A DNA stretch of 64,000 nucleotides from Paenibacillus taiwanensis DSM 18679 (GTDB lineage Bacteria > Bacillota > Bacilli > Paenibacillales > Paenibacillaceae): the NCBI RefSeq assembly GCF_000425125.1, contig NZ_AULE01000023.1, positions 372,001 to 436,000 of the forward strand, read 5' to 3'. Made by a program: the position numbers and the translations under genes. Shown piece by piece: positions 37,112 through 45,892 of this stretch. How positions within the stretch are numbered: the first letter of the stretch is position 1; every line of letters starts with the position of its first letter. The notes beneath the pieces are model-generated. The model made no database searches and was not told where the DNA came from. It saw only the letters and a program-made list of their open reading frames with translations.

Positions 37112-37969
37112 ATGTTAAGAGGGTTATATACAGCCGCTTCAGGCATGTTGACGCAGCAGCGTCGCCATGACACGGTTACAAATAACATTACTAATATGAA
37201 TACACCAGGCTTTAAGGCTGTGAATAGCGTGCAGCGCTCATTTCCAGAGATGATGATTGCTCTTATGGGGAAAGATGCTGCTGCCGGACAACAAATTGGC
37301 AAGATCAATACAGGCGTATTCGGCGAAGAGAGCCGTCTTGTATTTACACAAGGGGACTTGATGCAGACGAATCAAATGGGTGACTTTGCGCTTGTATCAA
37401 ATATTCAGGTGCCAGGCGTAGCCTTTGATGCATCAGGCAAATCTATCGATGCTCAAGGAAATGTGACTTATAAGCCAGAGGCTTTCTTTACTGTGCGTGC
37501 AGGTGAAGAAGTGCGATATACACGTGATGGACATTTTCAACTGAACGAGAACAACGAGCTAATTACGGCTGACGGCTCACTCGTCATGAACCGTAATAAT
37601 ACGCCTATTGTGCTAAACAACATTAACTTGTCTGATGTTAAGGCTGATGGTACTGGTCAGTTGTTTAATGCTCGGACAGGGGCCGCGTTGGGACAAGCAT
37701 TGTCCATTACACGTATCGATAATCCTAACGATCTTGTTCGTGTTGGTGAGGGTCAATTCCGTCTGGAGGAGGGTGCACAAGCAGGTACGCCCGCTGCAAT
37801 CGGGGATGCCAGAGTGGAACAAGGGTACTTGGAGCGTTCAAATGTTGACCCTGCACAATCGATGGTTGATTTGAACATTGCTTTTCGTGCGTATGAAGCG
37901 AATCAGAAAATAATCCAATTCTACGATAAGACGTTGGACAAGACGGTAAATGAGGTAGGACGGGTCTAA
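37112..37969 (+). CDS. flhO: Flagellar hook-basal body protein FlhO (FlgG/FlgF family)
   Basis: A 285-residue rod-type protein. The N-terminal MLRGLYTAASGMLTQQRR and NNITNMNTPGFKAVN are the flagellar basal-body rod signature, and the C-terminal SMVDLNIAFRAYEANQKIIQ is the partner coiled-coil region. It would be exported by the flagellar type III system into the distal rod. It lies 51 bases after mbl, as in B. subtilis, and the same transcript is likely. Confidence 0.93.
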   Translation: MLRGLYTAASGMLTQQRRHDTVTNNITNMNTPGFKAVNSVQRSFPEMMIALMGKDAAAGQQIGKINTGVFGEESRLVFTQGDLMQTNQMGDFALVSNIQVPGVAFDASGKSIDAQGNVTYKPEAFFTVRAGEEVRYTRDGHFQLNENNELITADGSLVMNRNNTPIVLNNINLSDVKADGTGQLFNARTGAALGQALSITRIDNPNDLVRVGEGQFRLEEGAQAGTPAAIGDARVEQGYLERSNVDPAQSMVDLNIAFRAYEANQKIIQFYDKTLDKTVNEVGRV

Positions 37970-38018
37970 GACCTGTTATGCTTATTTACGCCAATTATAA
38001 GGAGGCAAGCCGTAACAT

Positions 38019-38855
38019 ATGAACAATTCTATTATTGCTGCATCGGTATCGATGAGCGGGCTGCAACGTAAATTGGACGTCATTGCTGACAACGTCGCCA
38101 ACGTGGATACACGAGGATTTAAGCGTAAGACAGCGAGCTTTGCAGATGTCCTGACGAATGCTCAACAGCAACATCGCGACTTCAAACTTCCAGGCCGAGC
38201 TACTCCGCTTGGATTTACTAATGGTTATGGTTCCATGATGACAGGTGTCGGACTTGACTTTAGCCAAGGATCTTTACTTACAACGAACGTGCCTACTGAT
38301 CTTGCGATCGAGGGTAATGGTTTGTTTGAAGTAAGAACACCTGAAGGGACAGCATTTGTGCGTGAAGGCGACTTCCACATGGTGCCTACCAATACAGGCG
38401 AAGCCCTGCTGACGACACGGACAGGAGCAGTTGTTTCTTCAGCAGACGATTCCGATATTCGTATTCGTGTGCAGGAAGGCTATCAGATGAAGATTGATGC
38501 TGCTGGTCGTGTATATGAAGTGAAGCCAAGTACGAATGAGCAGATTCTCGTGGGTACTTTAAAGCTTGTGCAAGCTATTAAGCCTGAACTGTTGCAAAAG
38601 ATTGACAATAATATGTATGTAATCCCACCAACGATGGATCGTAATACGGTCTTACAAACATTGGACTTGACGAATATCCCGCCAGATGGTAAGGTGCCAT
38701 TGACGGTGCGTCAAGGTGTGCTGGAAAGTTCGAACGTCTCGTTAGGTGATGAGATGTCCGAGTTGATACAAGCACAGCGCGCCTATCAGATGTCCGCTCG
38801 TGCATTGTCTTCGGGAGACGCGATGTGGGGACTCGCGAACAGCATGAGGGGTTAA
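38019..38855 (+). CDS. flhP: Flagellar hook-basal body protein FlhP (FlgG family)
   Basis: A 278-residue paralogue of FlhO with MNNSIIAASVSMSGLQRKLD and DNVANVDTRGFKRK at the N-terminus, and MSELIQAQRAYQMSARALSS at the C-terminus. Two tandem rod-protein genes next to mbl are a Bacillales feature. AAGGAGG precedes the ATG. Confidence 0.93.
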   Translation: MNNSIIAASVSMSGLQRKLDVIADNVANVDTRGFKRKTASFADVLTNAQQQHRDFKLPGRATPLGFTNGYGSMMTGVGLDFSQGSLLTTNVPTDLAIEGNGLFEVRTPEGTAFVREGDFHMVPTNTGEALLTTRTGAVVSSADDSDIRIRVQEGYQMKIDAAGRVYEVKPSTNEQILVGTLKLVQAIKPELLQKIDNNMYVIPPTMDRNTVLQTLDLTNIPPDGKVPLTVRQGVLESSNVSLGDEMSELIQAQRAYQMSARALSSGDAMWGLANSMRG

Positions 38856-38875
38856 GCGAAGCAGGTGATCGTGGT

Positions 38876-39184
38876 ATGAGTTATGATGAACAAGAAGCAT
38901 TTCCGAATCAACGGTTGAGTCGATCTGATCGTACTCGTTCTACGAGTACAGGAGAGCAGGCGGACGACAATCATTTGTCATCTACTAATGCTGATGGGGT
39001 GAAGACGGGGAAGAAGTCTTCCGCCATGAAGTGGGTATTTCGGTTGCTGATTACACCGATGCTCTGTATTCTTACTGCATATGCAGGTATGGTCATCGGA
39101 TTGGTGGTACTTGGCCACGGTACTGTTACTGAAGCGTTGAACTTTAGTACGTGGACACATTTGTTCCGTTTAGTATTTGGATAA
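38876..39184 (+). CDS. EpuA-like small membrane protein (annotated in databases as RNA polymerase subunit beta-type)
   Basis: A 102-residue protein with a hydrophilic Ser/Thr/Asp-rich first half and one membrane segment (about residues 55-80), ending in a STWTHLFRLVFG-like tail. This matches the EpuA family often mislabelled DNA-directed RNA polymerase subunit beta. Function unknown. ATG 38876 has AGGTGAT ahead; it follows flhP by 20 bases. Confidence 0.75.
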   Translation: MSYDEQEAFPNQRLSRSDRTRSTSTGEQADDNHLSSTNADGVKTGKKSSAMKWVFRLLITPMLCILTAYAGMVIGLVVLGHGTVTEALNFSTWTHLFRLVFG

Positions 39185-39202
39185 TTATAATAGGATTGTT
39201 GG

Positions 39203-39248
39203 GAAGCACCCACGAAACAGATTCTGTTCTGTTTTGGGTGCTTTTTTT
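39203..39248 (+). terminator. Terminator of the mbl-flhO-flhP unit
   Basis: AAGCACCCA with CGAAACAG-type inner arm pairs with TGTTTTGGGTGCTT, followed by T-run at 39242-39248. Confidence 0.9.
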
Positions 39249-39726
39249 GCGTTTATCATATGGAGGAAACTGTTTAGTATGGTATATTGAGGAGGATATT
39301 ATTTGATTTCTCCTCTTAAGGGCCCGCTGCTGTGGCAAGACGGTACTATTTTATTGCTGCTCATGTTTATCCGCTGCATTCATATTCCACTTTTAGTATG
39401 AGGTAGACTGCCTGCCCGGCTCACTTTTACACCTTCCTTTCATAAATGATGGCACATTTGGTTTATGTGTAATCATTTCAAAGTCCGATCACTGTATGTG
39501 CTGGTTTGTTGTTTTTTATTTTGAATAATGTGGTGTGCTAATAACGCTTGACGTAGAGCATTTTGCGTTTATTAGCTGAGATGAAATAGACAGAGGGCGT
39601 AGGCTGCCCGATCATTGTGTGAGCAATGATCAGGGTCATATTGTTTGGAATTCCATGTGACAATACGTCACGGTATGGAGTTATCTATATAGGTTATTTA
39701 TTTTTATAAGAAAAGAGGTCTGAAGA
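39249..39726 (+). other. Long gap before the SLH gene with two leader hairpins
   Basis: About 480 AT-rich bases without a supportable gene. Two inverted repeats occur near its end: GATCATTG...CAATGATC (39611-39632) and TCCATGTGAC...GTCACGGTATGGA (39652-39679). They may form structures in a leader of the SLH gene. The ribosome site GAGGTC lies eight bases before the next ATG. Confidence 0.4.
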
Positions 39727-40977
39727 ATGAGGAAGTATGGGTGGTTGTTGATATTCCTTGTAGCAGCATGCGGTGGTATCAGTGGTGCAATACCGTCGGC
39801 AGCCTCTGGAATAGCTGAGGTATCTAAAGTATTTGATATGCCTACGTTGCCTGAAGCAGGTCAATATCAAGATGTGTCAGCCCAACATTGGGCTAGCCCA
39901 GCAATTGTTATGGCTTCTGCCAAAGGGTACGTCAGCGGATACCCAGATGGTACGTTTAGGCCAAATAGTAAGATTACGAGGGCTGAATTTATTAAGATGA
40001 CAGCAATCGCACTCCAGTTGGAGGTGGAAGCATCTACGGGTGGGGAGTGGTATGAACCCTACGTGGAAGCGGCAAGTGATGTGAAGCTGATTGGGGATAA
40101 TAAATGGTCAGCAGGAGGATGGAATCAGCCAATGACTCGCTTGGAGATGGCGAGTACAGCTGCCAGAGCGATCGGTGAACGCACTTCGGACAACGGGAAG
40201 TGGATGTATATTGCAGCCAAAAGAGGGTTGATTACCGGCACGGACCAGAAAGGGACGCTTAGTGTAAAGGACACCACCAATCGGGCGCAGGCAGTCGCTG
40301 TTATTGAACGTATGCTTACTGTTAAAAGTGGAGGCAAGGTTACTGTTGATAAGTACGCTGTATCCAGTGCTGAATTGGCGTGGCACGGTACGAACATTTT
40401 TACGATTATGCCAGAAATATTCACGACACCGGCTAGTCAATATGCAGGCAAGACGATTGAAGAATTATGGAGAAAAGACAGAATGGTCATCGACTCTGTT
40501 GATGGGAAATATCGCGGGCAATTGGATGCGTTAGTGGCGATAGATCTCGAAGATCCACAGGACCCTAATCTGGCACTGCTCCCAGATATACATAAGTTAA
40601 AGTGGTTTAACAATGACACATCTCGTAACGATCTAATGGTGCATAAATGGAGGAAGAGTTACATTTTGTACTACAAAGGGCACGAGGTATATAACAAAGA
40701 TACGAAATTGTATGCTAGACAGAACTATGTACCTTTTTTGTTACGGGGATTTAGTTCCCCTGATATGCAAGCCTATTTTAGAGGTACTTTAAATAAACCC
40801 GCCACATTATTTGTGGACCAACTAGGTGACATACCTGCGTTTATTGTTCCTAAAAATGGATGGTTACAAAATGGTCAACTTAAAATTTCTATACATACTC
40901 CTTCATTCTCTAATTATGGATATAAGTCAAATGACTTACTTGTAGTCGATGGACCTTATGTCGATCCAAGTTTTTGA
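39727..40977 (+). CDS. Exported SLH-domain protein with unknown C-terminal half
   Basis: A 416-residue secreted protein. Signal peptide (residues 1-28, ending SAAS). A first complete SLH repeat (about 45-95) has HWASPAIVMASAKGYVSGYPDG and ITRAE; two further repeats are weaker (MTRLE, TNRAQ). Residues 220-416 form a domain I do not recognise, rich in Trp, Tyr and Asp. It probably binds the pyruvylated wall polymer. The next gene starts 26 bases later, so the two form an operon and may make a surface complex. Neither belongs to the conserved backbone order. Confidence 0.85.
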   Translation: MRKYGWLLIFLVAACGGISGAIPSAASGIAEVSKVFDMPTLPEAGQYQDVSAQHWASPAIVMASAKGYVSGYPDGTFRPNSKITRAEFIKMTAIALQLEVEASTGGEWYEPYVEAASDVKLIGDNKWSAGGWNQPMTRLEMASTAARAIGERTSDNGKWMYIAAKRGLITGTDQKGTLSVKDTTNRAQAVAVIERMLTVKSGGKVTVDKYAVSSAELAWHGTNIFTIMPEIFTTPASQYAGKTIEELWRKDRMVIDSVDGKYRGQLDALVAIDLEDPQDPNLALLPDIHKLKWFNNDTSRNDLMVHKWRKSYILYYKGHEVYNKDTKLYARQNYVPFLLRGFSSPDMQAYFRGTLNKPATLFVDQLGDIPAFIVPKNGWLQNGQLKISIHTPSFSNYGYKSNDLLVVDGPYVDPSF

Positions 40978-41003
40978 TTCTAAACATATTATAGAAGGGA
41001 TTG

Positions 41004-44000
41004 GTGATCGAAATAAAGGTATATAAATGGATATTTTTTACATTCTTATGGATGATCTTCATTGGATTTTGTATATTTTATACTTTACATTCAATGTCCG
41101 CATTAACCTCTGAGCAGACGTTCTCGGCAAAGAAAATACTATATGATGTAAATGCTATAAATATTTTGGAGGGACAGCAATCTATTTTTTCTAAAAATAA
41201 GACTCTAACAACAAAAAAACTAAACGAGGATGCGGGTGCAGGGAATAAAATTACTCGAATTGTATTTTACAAAGATAATGTCATTATAAAGACTCTAAAC
41301 GTTAACGCACAGCGATACAGCGGAGCGATTTTGTTTAATGGAGAACAGGTCCCTGTTGTCTCCAAAAAAAATGATGCTAATGGAACTTGGTTTGCTTGGC
41401 AGCGCTACGCTGCTGGTGGGCGTAACAATCATTGGTACCCAGGCATCAGTTCATACATAGCCTTGAATGGCGATCCTGAGAGTGAATCCGAAAGTCGAAG
41501 GTGCATGCCTCCTCCTGAAAAAGAAACTGTTAGCGGCCAAAGAATGGATAAATACCCTGGTTGTTATATTCAACTAATGGCAACTTATCCGAGGACTCAA
41601 GCGTTTAAAAGTTTGAAGTTTAATAGAGATTTCCCATCAACTGTAATTGAAGACAATAAGTCTATTTTAGCGAGTCTAAATCCTTGGAAAAAAGACATCA
41701 ATCCGGTTGTGGACTGGGATCAGACTGTAACTTCCCCGACGATTAGCGGGAAGAGTGACAAATCCACCCAAATTGTTGGTTTCGAAGTCAAGGACCTCAA
41801 CGGAGCGACCGTTACATTTACCCAAAAGTATGACCATGTCGGTTACAAGTACAATCTGCCTGCCACTGGGGCAGCAATGATGTTTTTCTTCGCTGCTTAT
41901 ACATATGATATTCACTCGTACACTTACCGTTATCCTGATCTTATGAAAGTATACTATACAGATGAGGACAATAGTGGATGCCCGCCCGGTCAAAATTGTA
42001 ATCCAGCAGACACTAAATGCTCAGCACCTGTACCCTCAGGTAAAGAAGTACGTGCAGAACAGATGAACCCCGCCGCAACGGGTTCCATTCAAGCGGATAA
42101 GGCCTTTGATGTATCGCTTGGGATTCCAACTTCCGAAACGCTGCGTACTAACGTGCTTGCACCACACTATTTGTTTAAGCACAAATTTGTTGAGATGATA
42201 GGAACATGTCAGACGCAGGTAGAGGTAGGTAAAACGTATGTGTTGCACTGGGATCCGGGGAAATCAGGTCCTGTAGGTCCTGACGGTCAGCCTGGCCCCA
42301 TCCTGCCCAATCCACAAACCCAAAATTATCGTTCCCGTGAGCTGATTGAAATCGAACGCAAATATAGTTATTGGGTCATAGATACTTTAGAAGTATACGA
42401 TATTGATCGCGCCGACATTCGTAACTATGCTCTGCCAGGTGAACAGGTTACTTTAATTCCACGCTCCTACGTTCCTGTAAATATCGAAACGAAGGATTAT
42501 GACACTTTTGAGGCGCATGCCTATTTACCTGATTTTAATAAAATGATTGAACTTCCTAGTCAGCATGTCAACGATGGCGGCAAGACGCCTCCGCCGGTTC
42601 CGAATGAAGTAAGTACGTTGTTTGCTCGGGAGGCCGAGCTTCGAGTACCTCAAATGCAGGTTCGTAATGATCAGCTGTTGTTAAATGGACAATTGTTGAT
42701 GAACGGAGCATGGCATATGGAGAAGACAACAATTCCGCAAGTTATTCCGCAAGCTGTGACGATTGGGCATAACGTCTTAAATCAGAGTGAGCTGCGTATC
42801 GACAGCCACAAGCCAAATGTACGGCACGCTCGAAGTGAAGGCATCATTTTTTATACTTTAAACACAGGCATACGTGCAGGATCTGATAAACAATTTACGA
42901 TTAAACAAATTAATCCGGTTACTGTGCATACCCCTACTGTTATGTATGCCTCTATTTCTGATGATAAGTCACACAATCAGAAAACAATCCCAAATGCTGC
43001 GCGGGCAGCTCTCATCTTAAATCGTCCATTTATTGTAGCACTCCCTACTACAGGCAAACATGTAAATTACCCAGGATACGGTCAACGTGATTATGCGAAG
43101 TACATTCGTGACAAACAAGTTTATTTCCCATTTGACGTCTATGCAAGCGATGGAACGTACGTGCCTAAGCATACTTGGGTTAGCATACCCGTTTCGCAAG
43201 CAACGGCGACATTTCACCTGCCTGTTTGGGTTGATGAGGGGGATTACGCTGTTTACTACCGTGCTTTCGCTGAAAATGCCTCTTTACATGCATCAAATCA
43301 ATCCTACGCCAATACAGAACTGAGTCATCATGTAGCTGTAGATACCATTGATGTTGAAGTGATCGGGCGGTTGTATGATTTTCGTATAAGTGACATTATG
43401 GATTTGAACTGGGAACAAGTTTTTCGTGTTGGGAAGGGGAGTAAAGATCATTCTGGTTTCTATTACTGGACGGGATTAAATGACTTGAATGGTGCAGTGA
43501 GAGGAAATAAGCTGCCTTATCGACTGCCAATAGCTCCAGGAAGCCATCCGGCGGCTGGCTTTCAGCGAGTGGTGGTTAAGACAGGTTATGCCTTCAAGTT
43601 TGACCTAAAAACGATAGGCAACATGTTTGGTTCGCAGGATCATGTGCGTATTAAGCCGGCTTTTTATTTCACGGATCGTAATGGGAGCAAACGCCAGCCA
43701 GTTGATGTGTATTACCATACGGACAAGAAGTTATTTGTTCGTATTGGTTCGACTGAGGATACATTACAGCGTAAAGTTACACTTAATACTAGGCTTCGCA
43801 ACGTTGCCGAGCCCTCAATCCGTAAGACAGCGGAAGCTTATTTTGACTTATTTGCATCAACAATAACAATTTCCAAGCAAGCATTTGTGCAAAAATGGCT
43901 AAAGACCTCCATTCAGGAGACACCTGTTGGGGGATATAGCCATATTCAACTCCCTTATCAATTGCGGACATTTATAGGTCCTGGCGTATCAGAAGTTCCC

Positions 44001-44381
44001 TATGCCGTAGATGCTGCACGTGCTGCTGGCTCCATTCAGCAATGGTATGGAGAATACAATGTGCCTGCCAAGCTGTATATTGTGCCGAAAGGATTTCAGC
44101 TTCAACAGCAATTTCGTTTTGATGAGCAATCACCCTTCTTTTTAAGGGATGGTTATCTAATCGTGCAATTTAATATCGACACAATTAGGAATGACAATAC
44201 GAGAGAGCCCCATCTACAATACATACATGCTCCGCTTACCAATCAGTGGAGACGCGAAGGGTTTCCTAGTCAACATCAGACACCCGAAGGGACTGTGTTC
44301 GAACTTCGTGATGGTGATGTTATATTTTATGAAGCGAATCAATCCAAACACGGTGATTATTATTCTAGCGGCACACATTAA
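41004..44381 (+). CDS. Very large exported protein of unknown function
   Basis: About 1125 residues that I cannot assign to a family. A membrane/signal segment lies at residues 8-28 (FFTFLWMIFIGFCIFYTLHS). The rest is hydrophilic and beta-like, with a Cys-containing patch (CPPGQNCNPADTKC), a short collagen-like GPVGPDGQPGP stretch and many Tyr/Trp/Pro. No SLH, LPXTG or enzyme motif is visible. GTG 41004 is chosen (AAGGG four bases away); TTG 41001 is too near. The AT-rich sequence contrasts with neighbours. It could be the partner or cargo of the SLH protein before it. Confidence 0.8.
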   Translation: MIEIKVYKWIFFTFLWMIFIGFCIFYTLHSMSALTSEQTFSAKKILYDVNAINILEGQQSIFSKNKTLTTKKLNEDAGAGNKITRIVFYKDNVIIKTLNVNAQRYSGAILFNGEQVPVVSKKNDANGTWFAWQRYAAGGRNNHWYPGISSYIALNGDPESESESRRCMPPPEKETVSGQRMDKYPGCYIQLMATYPRTQAFKSLKFNRDFPSTVIEDNKSILASLNPWKKDINPVVDWDQTVTSPTISGKSDKSTQIVGFEVKDLNGATVTFTQKYDHVGYKYNLPATGAAMMFFFAAYTYDIHSYTYRYPDLMKVYYTDEDNSGCPPGQNCNPADTKCSAPVPSGKEVRAEQMNPAATGSIQADKAFDVSLGIPTSETLRTNVLAPHYLFKHKFVEMIGTCQTQVEVGKTYVLHWDPGKSGPVGPDGQPGPILPNPQTQNYRSRELIEIERKYSYWVIDTLEVYDIDRADIRNYALPGEQVTLIPRSYVPVNIETKDYDTFEAHAYLPDFNKMIELPSQHVNDGGKTPPPVPNEVSTLFAREAELRVPQMQVRNDQLLLNGQLLMNGAWHMEKTTIPQVIPQAVTIGHNVLNQSELRIDSHKPNVRHARSEGIIFYTLNTGIRAGSDKQFTIKQINPVTVHTPTVMYASISDDKSHNQKTIPNAARAALILNRPFIVALPTTGKHVNYPGYGQRDYAKYIRDKQVYFPFDVYASDGTYVPKHTWVSIPVSQATATFHLPVWVDEGDYAVYYRAFAENASLHASNQSYANTELSHHVAVDTIDVEVIGRLYDFRISDIMDLNWEQVFRVGKGSKDHSGFYYWTGLNDLNGAVRGNKLPYRLPIAPGSHPAAGFQRVVVKTGYAFKFDLKTIGNMFGSQDHVRIKPAFYFTDRNGSKRQPVDVYYHTDKKLFVRIGSTEDTLQRKVTLNTRLRNVAEPSIRKTAEAYFDLFASTITISKQAFVQKWLKTSIQETPVGGYSHIQLPYQLRTFIGPGVSEVPYAVDAARAAGSIQQWYGEYNVPAKLYIVPKGFQLQQQFRFDEQSPFFLRDGYLIVQFNIDTIRNDNTREPHLQYIHAPLTNQWRREGFPSQHQTPEGTVFELRDGDVIFYEANQSKHGDYYSSGTH

Positions 44382-44545
44382 GGCTTCCCAACAGGCACGA
44401 ATTGGACCGTAAAGCGACAATCCAATGCCGTCGTCCCAGCAGAGGATAATATACTGGAACTACCCAGTTCCGTTTAACATTCTATTTACCTTCAACTTCC
44501 CGTCGCTCATATGTATCCATCACGGGCTCTACTCATCTGCGGCAG

Positions 44546-44574
44546 TTTTAATTTTGAATAGGGGCATGTATAAT
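44546..44574 (+). promoter_or_regulatory. Possible promoter before the CDP-alcohol phosphatidyltransferase gene
   Basis: TATAAT (44569-44574) with weak TTTTAA (44546-44551) 17 bases upstream. No clear terminator is seen between the large gene and this point. Confidence 0.4.
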
Positions 44575-44595
44575 AGGTTGGAGGAAAGATGAAAA

Positions 44596-45135
44596 ATGGG
44601 GGTTACTGGGGGTTTTGGGGTGAATGTCCCGAATGTGTTAACGGCGTTTCGTCTCGTGCTCATCCCTGTATACTTAGCTCTTTTTTTTACAGGTCAACGC
44701 TATGCAGCTTTTGGGGTATGGCTATTGGCAGGACTTACGGACATTCTTGACGGTTATATCGCGCGCAAGCGCAACCAAGTTACCTATGTGGGTATGATGC
44801 TAGACCCATTGGCAGACAAGCTAATGATGATTGCGGTTATATTATCGCTGCTCTGGTCGGGCGATTTGCCACTGTTTGCTGCAATTGCGATATTTATACG
44901 TGATGCTGGCATGATTGTGGGCTCACTTGTATTTCATTTTAGAGGCAAGAAGACCGTACCCGCCAATATGATGGGTAAACTGACAACCGTGTTATATTAT
45001 GCGGCCATCGTAAGTGTATACTTCCAATGGGAGTATGCAGTGCCTAGTTTGTGGGCAGTCATTATATTTTCCTTTATCACTTCACTGCAGTATGTGTTCC
45101 AATTTGAGCGTATTAATCGTCAGGTTGAAATGTAA
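44596..45135 (+). CDS. CDP-alcohol phosphatidyltransferase family membrane enzyme
   Basis: A 179-residue integral membrane protein with about five or six helices. The full catalytic signature DG-x2-AR-x8-G-x3-D-x3-D is present from DGYIARKRN to DPLADK. Such enzymes transfer a phosphatidyl group from CDP-diacylglycerol to an alcohol such as glycerol 3-phosphate; the exact alcohol cannot be told. N-terminal NVPNVLTAFRLVLIP resembles PgsA. GGAGGA lies ten bases before ATG 44596; a GTG at 44620 giving VNVPNVLTAFR is an alternative start. Confidence 0.88.
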   Translation: MGVTGGFGVNVPNVLTAFRLVLIPVYLALFFTGQRYAAFGVWLLAGLTDILDGYIARKRNQVTYVGMMLDPLADKLMMIAVILSLLWSGDLPLFAAIAIFIRDAGMIVGSLVFHFRGKKTVPANMMGKLTTVLYYAAIVSVYFQWEYAVPSLWAVIIFSFITSLQYVFQFERINRQVEM

Positions 45136-45181
45136 TGTGGCAGAGGGGGATCTGGATAGATCCAATACATACATAAGCAGG

Positions 45182-45224
45182 AAAAAAGAGCTTCCCGTTA
45201 CCGCTTCGTGGCTGGGGAAAGCTC
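45182..45224 (-). terminator. Minus-strand terminator-like hairpin with no matching gene
   Basis: On the minus strand GAGCTTTCCC (from 45223) pairs with GGGAAGCTC (to 45188) and is followed by six T. No minus-strand gene lies upstream of it, so it may end an antisense transcript running back from fabZ or be a relic. Confidence 0.45.
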
Positions 45225-45318
45225 CTTATCTTAACCTTCTCGCCTGCAGTCGTTGAAGGATGTAGTTATTGTTGACGTAATTTGGTGGTTTTTATTCAAT
45301 TTAGAAGGGAGAATGAAC

Positions 45319-45753
45319 ATGCAACTAAATATTGAACAAATTAAAGAAATCATTCCACATCGTTATCCATTTCTGTTGGTAGATCGAATTGATGAGGTAG
45401 TTGAAGGTCAACGTGCAGTGGGCATCAAAAATGTCACAGTTAATGAGCCGTTTTTCCAAGGACATTTTCCGTCGTATCCCGTCATGCCTGGTGTGCTTAT
45501 TATTGAAGCATTGGCTCAAGTTGGGGCGGCATGTATGTTAATGAAGGAAGAAAACAAAGGTAAGATTGGATTTTTGGCGGGAATCGATAACGCTCGTTTT
45601 CGTGGTCAAGTTGTGCCTGGAGACACGTTAACACTGGAAGTGAACATTACACGCATGAAGGGCTCTATAGGAAAAGGACAAGCAATCGCTAAAGTTGGCG
45701 ATAACGTGGTCGCTGAAGCGGAGATTATGTTCGCATTATCTAAGCCTGAATAA
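45319..45753 (+). CDS. fabZ: 3-hydroxyacyl-ACP dehydratase
   Basis: A 144-residue hot-dog-fold enzyme of type II fatty acid synthesis that dehydrates 3-hydroxyacyl-ACP. The catalytic His49 ([14 protein letters not shown]) and Glu63 (IIEALAQ) are present, with [13 protein letters not shown] at the N-terminus. ATG 45319 has AAGGGAG seven bases ahead; ATG 45313 is too close. Confidence 0.96.
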   Translation: MQLNIEQIKEIIPHRYPFLLVDRIDEVVEGQRAVGIKNVTVNEPFFQGHFPSYPVMPGVLIIEALAQVGAACMLMKEENKGKIGFLAGIDNARFRGQVVPGDTLTLEVNITRMKGSIGKGQAIAKVGDNVVAEAEIMFALSKPE

Positions 45754-45892
45754 CGTGATGGATATACAGCATTTGGGACATTATACATGGTAATCACCTT
45801 CCAGGATAGGAAGGTTCACGATCATAATGAGTCGGGCTTATAGCGATATGACGCTATAGGCCTTCATTGTGACGGTTTGAGGAGGGACATTC

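Noticed and set aside
36109-37308. 399-codon minus-strand frame opposite mbl and flhO
   Set aside because: Spans two well-supported plus-strand genes; composition is that of a codon shadow and it lacks a ribosome site.
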